Positions 1 through 7,666 of a stretch of 15,456 nt of DNA are shown in pieces. The position numbers and the translations under genes were made by a program. Below the pieces are notes generated by a model. The model was not told where the DNA came from and did not search any database. It saw only the letters and a program-made list of their open reading frames with translations. Position 1 is the first letter of the stretch, and each line of letters starts with the position of its first letter. Source of the stretch: Amoebophrya sp. AT5.2 (taxonomy: Eukaryota; Sar; Dinophyceae; Syndiniales; Amoebophryaceae); contig RXOD01005182.1 of the NCBI GenBank assembly GCA_005223375.1, forward strand, positions 1 through 15,456. Direction: 5' to 3'.

Positions 1-1
1 T

Positions 2-600
2 GGCGCGTCGGCGATTCCGCTGGCCGATAAAGGGAGCGCAAAGGAAAAAGAAGCCCAACTCGCCGACTCAAGTTCAAGTATTTTTAGTATAATCTATTTT
101 TTTATTAGCTAGACCTAGAAAGATGAAGATCGAGATCGACATCGAGATGAAATCTTGCGATTGAGAGGTGGCCCTACGCATATACTTACGTTTGAGACAC
201 TAAATTGTCGATACGTACTAGTAGATGAGCATCCATTTCCATCTACTTCAAGAACGAGTGCTCGAAGTGCACGCAAGTGGAATAGAGAACGTAAGTAAGT
301 ACGAAGATCCAAGCCATGATCCGCTTCGGCTCTTTGTCTTTGAAGAACCTTAAGAACCGCACGACAGCGTTCATGGTCGCAGTATCAATATGTATGAATG
401 TGTCATGAACAGCCGATATGAATGTAAATTAGTACGCACTCTTCCTCGACGCTCCTCCAGGCGGCGGACCGGACAGCAACGTGGAGGACTTGAAGATGGA
501 GGAAGATTCGGCCGAAGCCGAGGAAATGGAGGTGGATTCGCCCTCCCCAACCTCTAAACAAAAGGCAAACCCGTCCAAGCGAAAGAAAAAAAAGAAGTAG
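2..600 (+). CDS. C-terminal end of an unknown protein, two exons, 5' truncated
   Basis: The coding parts are 2-77 and 461-600, with the gene entering from the left edge. The first exon reads GASAIPLADKGSAKEKEAQL and continues into a Ser run. Removing 78-460 (GTATTT...CTCCAG) keeps phase 1 and joins it to a Gly-Gly-Pro-Asp stretch, an acidic segment (MEEDSAEAEEMEVD), an SPSP motif and a basic tail, SKRKKKKK, before TAG at 598-600. That gives 71 residues plus stop. The acidic patch followed by a lysine tail is typical of nuclear or nucleolar proteins and the tail could act as a nuclear localisation signal; this is inference from composition only. The family cannot be named because the catalytic or structural part lies outside the window. 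The frame stays open after the TAG to 791, which may be chance. Confidence 0.6.
78..460 (+). other. intron, GT-AG, 383 nt, phase 1
   Basis: The donor is TTCAA|GTATTT and the acceptor CTCCTCCAG|GCGG. It is AT-rich with many stops in all frames, between two segments that read as protein. A closer acceptor at 431-432 (AAATTAG) gives the wrong phase. An alternative donor at 72 has the same phase. Confidence 0.55.
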
Positions 601-2025
601 ACGTCGCTCACAACTAGAAGTACCACTACCACCTCTACCAGCCCGCCAACTTGGACTTGTTGGCTGAGCAACCAGTGGGCATTGAACGCAGGAGATGCCG
701 CATCAACATCGCAGAAGTCACACTGTGCGGTGATTGAAGAATGCACGCGACGACCGCGACGTGGACGACATGAAGACGGCGGCTGCTCATGAATCTACGG
801 TGGACATGGGAATGTTGTTGACAGTACCAAATAAAACAAAGCTCCTGCAAAAGAATTAGATTCTGAATCAGACACAACCGACAGCGCGTGGAACATACGG
901 AGTTCTTCGATTTGACGAAGATTAAGATAGGTCGTCCACCTCGTTGCCACCGCCTCGTCCCCTGTACGGACGTTCACCCTATACGGACGTTCAAGAACCG
1001 GTATATGAACTAGCGGAACTACAACTATACTTTCTTACAACCAGCATGATCTACACACATGAAGATCGACATAACAATTGGATGTACGTATTTGGCCAGA
1101 CCGTTGGAGATCCAGAAGATCTCGTGTAGCACGAGATTGACACTGTTTGGATGAATGTGACAACAATCGATGAAAATCGGTATCAATCTATAAATCAAAT
1201 CAAAACCCCCTAAACCTTTTGTTGTAGCTGCCCCCAAGATGAACTTCTTTAAGTTTAAGTTCATTCCTTGGTCTAGCACTAGCTCTAGGGGAAGGGGTAT
1301 GATACTGATAGAGACAATTAGTACTGACAAACCAACGTGCTGGGACAGGACCAGGACGGAAGCTATTGCTGTACGTAAGTAGCTAACTACTATAACTCTA
1401 ACTACTTTTTGTATCAATATCTATGCGTGCTACGCGTTCGTAGGACTCATACGGAACTTGAATTGAACGGGCCCAGACCACTGATATTGAAGCGCGCGGA
1501 TCTTCTACCGACTCGCTCCCTTTCACTTTTTTTGGACGGAATTCCAAAGCGACAAAGGCGACCTTCACCGGTGAATCTGAATGAAAACATGAATGGAAAA
1601 AATAAAATGGAACAAGAGCAAACGTAAAACCGTTTCAAGAATGGCGAGTCGGCAACTTCTCAAACTCAACCTCAAGAACAAGAATCGGGGTGATGAAGAT
1701 AGAGATACTATGTCTGTATCCGATAACGCACAGCTTGCCAAAGATCGTGATCGATCCAGAACCGAAAACGAAGGAGAAGCTCGCCCTTGAAAAGCAAAGC
1801 CATGCATGTCGCTGGAAATGGAAAAGCAATAAATTTATTAGTGGTTTAGATTTAAATCGAAAAGATGATAAGACATCGCTTTCATGTTGTCCTCTTCTAA
1901 CTCCTCTTCGACTGTACCGGCACGTAACGGCACCCGCAGTGTTGACGACTACCTCTCAGACGTCGCACGCGGCCGCGGGGGCTCCGCTGCCCCCATCAAG
2001 TTCAAGACCAACACCAACGGTGAGG
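601..2025. other. unresolved stretch with short coding-like segments, no confident gene
   Basis: No single frame is convincing over this 1.4 kb. Short + strand segments read like protein: 734-859 (contains NARDDRDVDDMKTAAAHEST, ends TAG), 867-1013 (contains RVEHTEFFDLTKIKIGRPP, ends TAG), and 1641-1790 (starts MASRQLLKLNLKNKN, ends TGA). On the minus strand 795-977 also reads plausibly and is preceded by an acceptor-like TTCTTTTGCAG. They lie in different frames and I could not join them with phase-compatible introns, so they may be exons of an unrecognised gene, a decayed gene or chance. From 1020 to 1640 I see only AT-rich sequence. ORFs opening at 1693 and 1884 run into the next gene and are discussed there. 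Confidence 0.4.
965..993 (+). repeat. direct repeat of a 12-mer, 17 bp period
   Basis: TACGGACGTTCA occurs at 965-976 and again at 982-993, separated by CCCTA. Only two copies are present. It may be a small local duplication inside the unresolved stretch. Confidence 0.7.
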
Positions 2026-3511
2026 ATGTCCGGCACGACGTGCGTGTTGGACCGTTGTTCTTCTCCTTGCCCGAACTGCGCCCGACTTAGCCGCCAACTC
2101 GACGAGAAAGTCGCCGAGCTTTCTCGCTGGCAGCAGAAGTACGGGGCCGGCTGTCTCGTGCTGGACTCGAAAAATGCTGGACAAGTCCTGCGCTTTCGTC
2201 TAAACCCGACATACCAAAAGGTACTTCGCGACCGCATCGACGAGTTGGTCGTGGAGGGAGGAAAGGACCGCGGCGCAGTCGAAGACGCTGTGGCGCAGAC
2301 GCCTCCGCTTGCAAGCGGAACCGATGGCGATGAAGAGCGGCTCGCTGGCAGTACGAGTCCAGCGCTGGGCAGAAGCAACAATCGTTTTCAGTACCAGAAG
2401 CAGCAGCTCGAAGTTGATGTCGAGCACTCTGACGCCGGCGCCGCGAAACGTAAACGCATCAGCACAAACGTCGAAAATGACACAGAGACAGATACTGAAA
2501 AGAACAAATCCGCTGCTTTGCAGGCCCGGATTGCGGAACTTGAGCTGCAAAGGGAAGTCGAAAAGAAGCTTAAGCCTAGTGGAGAACAAGAAGCGAAAAA
2601 GTATCATTCAACGCAGCGCGTCCGTGCATGATAGATTTTTTTAGTGATTATTCTGTATTTTAATTTTTCGACACCGGGGCCGACGCCGACGCACGTCGCC
2701 CTGCTGTTGATCCCGTTTCAGGGGTCAACAATGTCACGGCGTGCTCTCGACTCGCAACGTAGAAGCTGTAGATGGAGATCGTTGGTCGCAACGAACGAGT
2801 AGTACCCCCTCGTCCTCCTCTCAGGTGGTGCTGGTGGTGGGGCTGAAAAAGGCGCCAGAAGTGAAATAGGCTCGTGGAGGTGGACCCGCCGTAATCATGC
2901 GAATCATGCCTCCCACCTGAGAGTCCCGCAGCACGTTTCTAACTTGGGGACGCGGACGGGGACGCGGGCATCAAACTCAAACACAAAAAACTAGATCCGG
3001 TTCGAGGAAGGGGGACGAGACGATCATTCTTGGATCGAAGGCCTTTGGCTTTGGGTTTGCGAACATAAGCCTAGGCGGGCGCTGCATTGAAATTATGTGT
3101 CTATCAGTTTCTAAGGAGTGGCTTGAGAAGCTGAATCTGGCTCTGCAGACACAGATAACTCGGTACCGCACGGGAGTGGAGGATATGCTCGGCTGGACAC
3201 TGAAGATGAAGTCGGATAGTGTCTGGGAAATCAGGGAGCCCCGAACGGCATCCACGGAAACGGCAGAACAGGTTCAGGTTGAAGATAAATTTAAAGACTA
3301 TGAAATTGATGATCATCGAACGGTGCCGCCACCTCCTCGAGGGCAGAAGTTGATCGTCCACGCCACAGAGGAACAGGTAGAAGTTTTGGGGACGTCTTCG
3401 GAAGCGTGGAAAAACTTCGTGGCGGATATAATGCGGAAGGCAAAAGAGGATGAGGAAGTCAGCATCCCCTACCTCCTAGCGCAGGCAGTGTCAAGGAGGC
3501 AGCGGGCCTAG
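2026..3511 (+). CDS. unknown two-exon protein, about 363 aa, N-terminal Cys cluster and helical segments
   Basis: Exons are 2026-2600 and 2995-3511. The summed length (1,092 nt) is divisible by three and the junction preserves phase 2. The N terminus has a Cys group (C-x(3)-C-x(2)-C in RCSSPCPNCARLSRQ), then a heptad-like helix ending near KVAELSRWQQKYG, a segment KNAGQVLRFRLNPTYQKVL, a basic patch KRKR that could be a nuclear signal, and another charged helix. After the junction comes GDETIILGSKAFGFGFANIS and a second helical region with RDxVW-free acidic ends, finishing AQAVSRRQRA and TAG at 3509-3511. No family was recognised. The start is uncertain: the same frame is open back to an ATG at 1693 (111 more codons, AT-rich and less convincing), and a different frame opens at ATG 1884 (reads SVDDYLSDVARGRGGSAAPI) and runs to 2090, with a strong donor-like GTGAGG at 2020 whose best acceptors do not fit the phase. 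Confidence 0.6.
2601..2994 (+). other. intron, GT-AG, 394 nt, phase 2
   Basis: The donor is GCGAAAAA|GTATCATT and the acceptor CAAAAAACTAG|ATCCGG. Upstream the frame ends by stop at 2631; downstream the coding frame is open only from 2921. This pair joins a Lys-rich end to KSGSRKGDET without a frame change. The interior has stops in all frames. Confidence 0.6.
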
Positions 3512-4083
3512 ATTGATGAACGAGAGGATGATACAACTGCTGTGGGCTGGCCCTGGCGCTGACCTCATCACAGGACTCCTACGCGCTTTGCTGTGCGTCG
3601 ATGCACTCAAATTATGCAACCTCATTTAAACAGTTTGTTGTTGTTCAGTAGTTCTAGTTGATGAAGTCTGGTGTCGAGGCTAGACCTAGGTAGAAGTACA
3701 GCTATAATTTGCAATGACGAAAAAACAAAAAGTATATCAAAAATATCATAAAGAGGCGAGCTGCAGTGACGAGTGAGATATAAAATGTCAGTCCAAGATG
3801 TCGTGGAAGCGACGCGCTGCTCTTCCTCAACGTCGTTGTGTTCTTCCTGCAAATCAAAAATCGAAGTTGGAGTAAGAACAGGGTCGCGCTGGAGATTCAT
3901 CTCGTGGAAGAAAGTCTGATTTACATCATGCATGCTTCCACATCCAGCACAACATCCGCATAGAGATAGAAGGTAGTTTTGCACTTAAACCACGAAAGGC
4001 AGCGAGCAGTTTTTTCTCTACTCAGAAGTCAGTGCTATTGCGGCAACAGAATTTGCGGGTCTGCAATACAGAGTGCGAAAAGG
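3512..4083. other. intergenic, possibly containing a first exon
   Basis: It begins right after the TAG of the preceding gene. A 37-codon + strand ORF at 3516-3629 (starts MNERMIQLLWAG) is too short to judge. The middle, 3630-3780, is AT-rich. On the minus strand 3622-3984 is open and has a TTTGATTTGCAG acceptor-like site, but its protein reads as an antisense shadow. A possible upstream exon of the next gene at 3785-3871 is listed separately. Confidence 0.4.
3785..3871 (+). CDS. possible first exon of the 4084-6453 gene, Cys-rich
   Basis: ATG at 3785 opens 29 codons (MSVQDVVEATRCSSSTSLCS, then SCKSKIEVG) ending at a strong donor, GGA|GTAAGA, at 3872. The large downstream frame is open from 3970 and is preceded by an excellent acceptor tract, GTTTTTTCTCTACTCAG (ends 4025), followed by AAGTCAG (ends 4032). 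Using 3872-4032 as an intron keeps phase 0 and joins IEVG to CYCGNRICGS, giving a Cys-rich N terminus. The better acceptor at 4025 would need phase 2, which this exon does not give, so the model is tentative. Confidence 0.3.
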
Positions 4084-6453
4084 ATGTGCAACCCTGCAAC
4101 ATCGTTCGGACGGTCAAACATCACGAAGAGCTTCTGTTTGGCGGTTTTGCCATTGTTCTCGGATGTTGTTCAAATTGTACAGACACCGGCAACGTCAACG
4201 ACCTCCGTCGGTGTGCTTGCCACTCCCGTGTCCTCCGCGCGGTTCTTGCTTTTTCCCGAGCAAAAGAAGATTCCTCGTGGCGCAGTTCCTGGTGGCTCTC
4301 CCCTGAATACACCAGGAATCGGCTTTGATATCGGCGCCAGTGGGGACAATGGAGATGCGCATGCGGAAGCGGATGCCGTTGCCCCCCTTGGAACAAGCAG
4401 GAGAAGCCGCCGATTTTCGTTATCGTTCCGGACGTCGGCGCACCAGCTCGAGGACTTTGCCGCAGCCCACGCCGGCGGGCGAGCAAGGACAGAGTCCGCG
4501 ACCCGTAGGCGCGTGATCGCCAACAGCCAGCACAGCTACCGCAACCACATCACTACGTCTTCATCTACGTACTCGTCTTGGTCTTGGCAGCACCCACGTT
4601 TGTTTTCCTCGTGGCAAGAACACGAGCGACCACGAAGGCCACTAGTGGAGGCAGCAGCTGTTGAGGGGTGGAACAACTTCCGTGAAACAGACATGATGGG
4701 CGAAGATGCAGCGCGCGAACGCGAGCTGCTGCTGAATCAAGATGGGCTCGCCGAGGAGCTCGATCCCCAGTACGGTATCGGTCGGGAGGGTGCCGTAATT
4801 CTTGCAGCTGTTACAAGAGATTCCAAAGGAAACGAGGCGGATATGTTGACTGCAGCTTCCGTGGTCATGAAGAAGAAAAACGCAAAAGCAGCACAACCGA
4901 CGCCAGCGGGGGACCACGATCTCCTTCCACACGAGATGAAAATGAATGCACAAGTCCAGGAGCATAGTCTTTCGCCGGGGCGGGGAAAGAACCCTAACCG
5001 GAGGGGGGATTCGAATGCGGCGGAAACGGAAAGCAGAGACAAGGAAATAGAAAATGCAAAAGGAATTGGTACCGCTACGCGTGTTGAGCTAGAAGAAGCA
5101 GGGCCAGTGACAGCGTTTGGCTCAGGCTCTGGACTCGGATCTGCTTCTGCGGTGGTACAAGAAGACACATCAACTTCAACAGAACATCAAGCTCAATCAG
5201 AACAAGACCCGCTCCCACAGCTTTTGGACACCCTCACGCTGGCCTCCGCGGCAAACCTTTACCAGACTGATCAGGATTGCGAAGAAGTTCTGCTTCAGTT
5301 TCACGGCGACTCCTCGTCTTCGTCTGAGGAGGTGGCTGAGTCAAACCCACGGCCAGCACCTGATTCTGGTTCAAGATTTTCAAGCTGCAGAACTGGTACT
5401 GGCGGAAGGGCAAAAAGAACCGAGGAGCAGGAGACACACGTCGTAGTTCACGCACCGTACCACACTGAGGAGCGCGAGCCGGAGCCGCGCATCCTCAAGC
5501 AAGAACCTCTAGTACAGTGCCAGCCTTTTCCTGTGCGGCCACGCTCGCTCCATATCAAGGACGTCCGGCGGGAATCCTTGCAAACCGGAAGGAACAGGTC
5601 CTCGAAATCGAGAACGTGTTCAATTTCAAGCTCAAACAAGCGCGTCAGGTCGTCAAGGCCTTGCAGCAGCGCTGACACGTCCTCTCCCGCGGCGCGCGGT
5701 TTCCTTGGCCGCAGCAGATCAGCCTCGTGTTCGACTGGCCGCAGGCACCAAGTTGGCCGCGAAAGGTCTTGGGCCAGAATGATCCCCACCCCCTCGACGT
5801 TCACCGGGACGGGGACCGGCGGAAATTCTACTAAGTCAAATTCTTCCCCACCCCCAGCCCGCGGATGCGAACAGCAGAAGCCAGGGCCAGCAGTGCAGAA
5901 GGATCAAGTAACTGTAACGCACCATACGACTAAGGCGGACGGCCACGGCGGAGTAGCGGGCGACCGAGCTGATGATCAACACGGACAGCTCGAAACTTGT
6001 CCCGACGAGGCAGACCAAGGCAGTCAGGCGACGACGCCGGCGGGCGGAGGCGAGGAGCAAACTGCGGCCGCCCTGGAGCGTACTGTTTCTGTCGCGACCA
6101 CGGCGGACAGCTGCTGCACTAGCAGTAGTGCCCCGGCCTCCTCGAACGCGAACGGCCAGCCGGGATATGTGAACAAGCGCGTCCGCGAGTTGGAGCACAG
6201 GATTGATCGTCTCGCGAGGACATCTTCGCCGACCACTACTACAGCAGTCACTAACTTTAGTGCGAGTACAACAGGAGACAGTCGGCATTATCCACCTCTG
6301 TATCCTAATTTTGGGATCGTCGCGTCTGCTGGAGGCGCGCTCTCGGCAAGTAGTGGAGGTGGAATGAAGGCGCCGACAACTGGAGGCGCTCGACCAGCAT
6401 CAGCGCCGAGTTCTTTGCGGACGTTGCGCTTCGAGAGAAATTTCACGAACTAA
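4084..6453 (+). CDS. large, mostly disordered Ser/Glu-rich protein, at least 789 aa
   Basis: One uninterrupted frame runs from ATG 4084 (MCNPATSFGRSN) to TAA at 6451-6453. It is open further 5' to 3970, so upstream coding is possible. No folded domain is recognised. Visible features are a moderately hydrophobic N-terminal third, an acidic Ser cluster (SSSSSEEVAES, near 5310-5345) like casein-kinase-2 sites, an SR-type basic block with many RS pairs (about 5590-5760), a Gly/Thr-rich part, a short heptad helix VNKRVRELEHRIDRLAR around 6168-6218, and a Gly/Ala/Ser-rich C terminus. Glu and Gln codons are varied, so this is not simple repeat expansion. Composition suggests a scaffold or RNA/cytoskeleton-associated protein, but that is inference. 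It shares an AGDHDLLP-like peptide with the long gene at 7667. Antisense frames are open in places but are Ser/Phe/Leu-rich shadows. Confidence 0.75.
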   Translation: MCNPATSFGRSNITKSFCLAVLPLFSDVVQIVQTPATSTTSVGVLATPVSSARFLLFPEQKKIPRGAVPGGSPLNTPGIGFDIGASGDNGDAHAEADAVAPLGTSRRSRRFSLSFRTSAHQLEDFAAAHAGGRARTESATRRRVIANSQHSYRNHITTSSSTYSSWSWQHPRLFSSWQEHERPRRPLVEAAAVEGWNNFRETDMMGEDAARERELLLNQDGLAEELDPQYGIGREGAVILAAVTRDSKGNEADMLTAASVVMKKKNAKAAQPTPAGDHDLLPHEMKMNAQVQEHSLSPGRGKNPNRRGDSNAAETESRDKEIENAKGIGTATRVELEEAGPVTAFGSGSGLGSASAVVQEDTSTSTEHQAQSEQDPLPQLLDTLTLASAANLYQTDQDCEEVLLQFHGDSSSSSEEVAESNPRPAPDSGSRFSSCRTGTGGRAKRTEEQETHVVVHAPYHTEEREPEPRILKQEPLVQCQPFPVRPRSLHIKDVRRESLQTGRNRSSKSRTCSISSSNKRVRSSRPCSSADTSSPAARGFLGRSRSASCSTGRRHQVGRERSWARMIPTPSTFTGTGTGGNSTKSNSSPPPARGCEQQKPGPAVQKDQVTVTHHTTKADGHGGVAGDRADDQHGQLETCPDEADQGSQATTPAGGGEEQTAAALERTVSVATTADSCCTSSSAPASSNANGQPGYVNKRVRELEHRIDRLARTSSPTTTTAVTNFSASTTGDSRHYPPLYPNFGIVASAGGALSASSGGGMKAPTTGGARPASAPSSLRTLRFERNFTN

Positions 6454-6804
6454 CGGCGATTCCGCGGAACCGGAAGCAGTACTTCAGCCGGATGATCGTG
6501 ATGTGTGTATAAGCAGGTCGGTGATGACTGTTACTGTAAGTAGTAGTGCACATCGACATCACCGTAGTATTCATCGTCAGTGAATGTATTTTTATTTTGT
6601 GGGTGGAACGCTTGCACTTTATCATCTTTTATTTTGCTTCTACGATCGACTGACTTACTGTTACTCTTACGTTCCCGCATTTCTTGGTTCCTTCGTTCAG
6701 CCTGTTTGCGAAACATCGACCGAAAAGTGGGCCTGGGCGTGTCGCAGGGAGGCGTCTCTTGCTCTTCAGAATCGCTTCGGCGGCACGCATGATCTGTCAC
6801 CTAC
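6454..6804. other. spacer between + strand genes, AT-rich, with a minus-strand open frame
   Basis: On the + strand there is no credible gene: it begins right after TAA, becomes T-rich from about 6580 to 6690, and its frames read Leu/Phe/Ser. The opposite strand holds a protein-like frame, listed separately. Confidence 0.5.
6531..6800 (-). CDS. possible minus-strand exon, charged protein fragment
   Basis: The minus strand is open for 89 codons and reads as a polar, charged protein (DSEEQETPPCDTPRPTFRSM, then FRKQAERRNQEMRERKSN), ending in Gln and TAG at 6531-6533. There is no ATG at its 5' end: the frame begins just after a TAG that doubles as an AG acceptor (CATGTAG|GTGACAG), and a pyrimidine-rich TTTCCATTGTAG lies a little further upstream. 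An internal ATG at about 6713 could serve as a start for a 60-residue protein. An internal GTAAGAG could be a donor. Any upstream exon would overlap the + strand gene at 6805, so both are unlikely to be fully right. Confidence 0.3.
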   Translation of the reverse strand: MTDHACRRSDSEEQETPPCDTPRPTFRSMFRKQAERRNQEMRERKSNSKSVDRRSKIKDDKVQAFHPQNKNTFTDDEYYGDVDVHYYLQ

Positions 6805-6812
6805 ATGACAGA
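6793..6812 (+). repeat. short hairpin over a start codon
   Basis: TCTGTCA (6793-6799) and TGACAGA (6806-6812) are exact inverted repeats around a 6-nt loop. The ATG of the next gene (6805-6807) lies at the edge of the loop and stem. A 7-bp stem can occur by chance. Confidence 0.5.
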
Positions 6813-7194
6813 CATGCTACCTACAATGGAAATGAATTGCAATCAATGGCAAAAGCAAGCGGCTGCGGCTCGCTCAGTTTCACCCAGCACACAACGCGAC
6901 ATGGTCATGGACGTGATGGCTCCAAGTATAGTAGAAGAGCAAAACGACAACGGGTCTGTCAGGGACGAGAATACCGCATAGGATCGTGGTGCTCGTCGTC
7001 TCGCCCGGGGGGTCGGTGGTCTCGACGTGGAGCCGAGGAGGGACACTGACTTGTACAGTCTCTCCCCGACGTGTACTACCTGTTGTACCGCTGCGGCAAG
7101 CCATGTCGATGTCAAAACTGCCAGATATAAAGAAAAAGAGCGAAATGAACCGGCTGACGAGCGAGCAGGCACCATAGGCTGCATGAAAGCTTAA
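6805..7194 (+). CDS. small unknown protein with an in-frame TAG at 6979-6981
   Basis: ATG 6805 opens 58 codons that read as protein (MTDMLPTMEMNCNQWQKQ, then AARSVSPSTQRDMVMDVM) and ends at TAG 6979. The same frame stays open for 70 more codons with equally good composition (GGLDVEPRRDTDLYSLSPT, a Cys group TCTTCC, then TARYKEKERNEPADERAG) to TAA at 7192-7194. Three readings are possible: a 51-nt GT-AG intron at 6931-6981 (GTAGAAG...GCATAG, phase 0, length divisible by 3) removing the stop; a true short protein with chance open frame after it; or a pseudogene. A competing + frame around 7101-7175 (MSMSKLPDIKKKSEMNR) also reads well and could be an alternative last exon. No family recognised. 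Confidence 0.4.
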
Positions 7195-7457
7195 GCTATA
7201 TAAATCGAAAAGAAGAATGCTATCGTGATCGTTCTACCCTAACTGTTTCTGCAAACGTCGAAAGTAAGCATGCATCCGCACATTTACGCGCACGTCCACG
7301 TCAGTTTGGTTTGTATGATGCGGTGCTCGTGCTGCTCAGCAGGAAGATCCCGTAGGGTACGTAGTTCGAGCTGGTGGTGGTGACTCCTCCAAAGAGTTTT
7401 TGATTACGGTACCGAGGAGTGCCGTATAGCAGGGAGCAGCAATTTGATCGTGAAGCT

Positions 7458-7480
7458 CGCGCGGGCGCCGCGCGCGTGCC
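7458..7480. repeat. GC tract with alternating purine-pyrimidine
   Basis: CGCGCGGGCGCCGCGCGCGT followed by GCC stands out in an otherwise moderate-GC spacer. The 12-mer CGCGCGCGTGCC (7469-7480) recurs at 13071-13082. Such CG alternation can adopt Z-DNA; no function is claimed. Confidence 0.5.
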
Positions 7481-7578
7481 TTTGTTTCACAGTCTACTAC
7501 TAACTTATCTATCAAAATGGGCGAGAAGACCAGACGAAATTCAAGAACATGGGGCCCGGCCGCTTCCCCTAATGATCA

Positions 7579-7633
7579 GTGAGGTGATGTAGGACCGGAG
7601 TCACCTCCACTGCTCACTAATTTTATTGCATAG
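7579..7633 (+). other. probable 5'-leader intron or splice acceptor, 55 nt
   Basis: The donor is GATCA|GTGAGG and the acceptor region CTCACTAATTTTATTGCATAG|ATACTG, including a branch-like CACTAAT. Splicing here would not keep the upstream ATG 7517 in frame with the long gene, so it more likely lies in the untranslated leader. If the organism trans-splices, the same AG could be the leader acceptor. Confidence 0.4.
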
Positions 7634-7666
7634 ATACTGTTCCAACATTGGCCCTCGCCCTACGAA

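Larger units (their letters stand above)
7195..7666 (+). other. spacer and probable 5' leader of the long gene
   Basis: AT-rich to about 7300, then mixed, with a GC-alternating tract at 7458-7480. A short upstream ORF starts at ATG 7517 (MGEKTRRNSRTWGPAASPND) and meets TGA at 7580-7582. It ends inside a segment that looks like a 55-nt intron (next entry). I see no other gene. Confidence 0.45.

Noticed and set aside
944..1129. 61-codon + strand ORF at 944-1129
   Set aside because: It contains the local 12-mer duplication and its composition is not protein-like; another frame (867-1013) reads better.
108..3689. 11-mer GCTAGACCTAG at 108-118 and 3679-3689
   Set aside because: Only two copies, no extended similarity around them and no mobile-element features; chance is adequate.
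4737..5168. Minus-strand ORFs opposite the large exons, such as 4737-5168 and 11490-12278
   Set aside because: They are Ser/Phe/Leu/Val-rich mirror images of Glu/Lys/Ser-rich sense codons, lack domains and lie fully opposite better frames.
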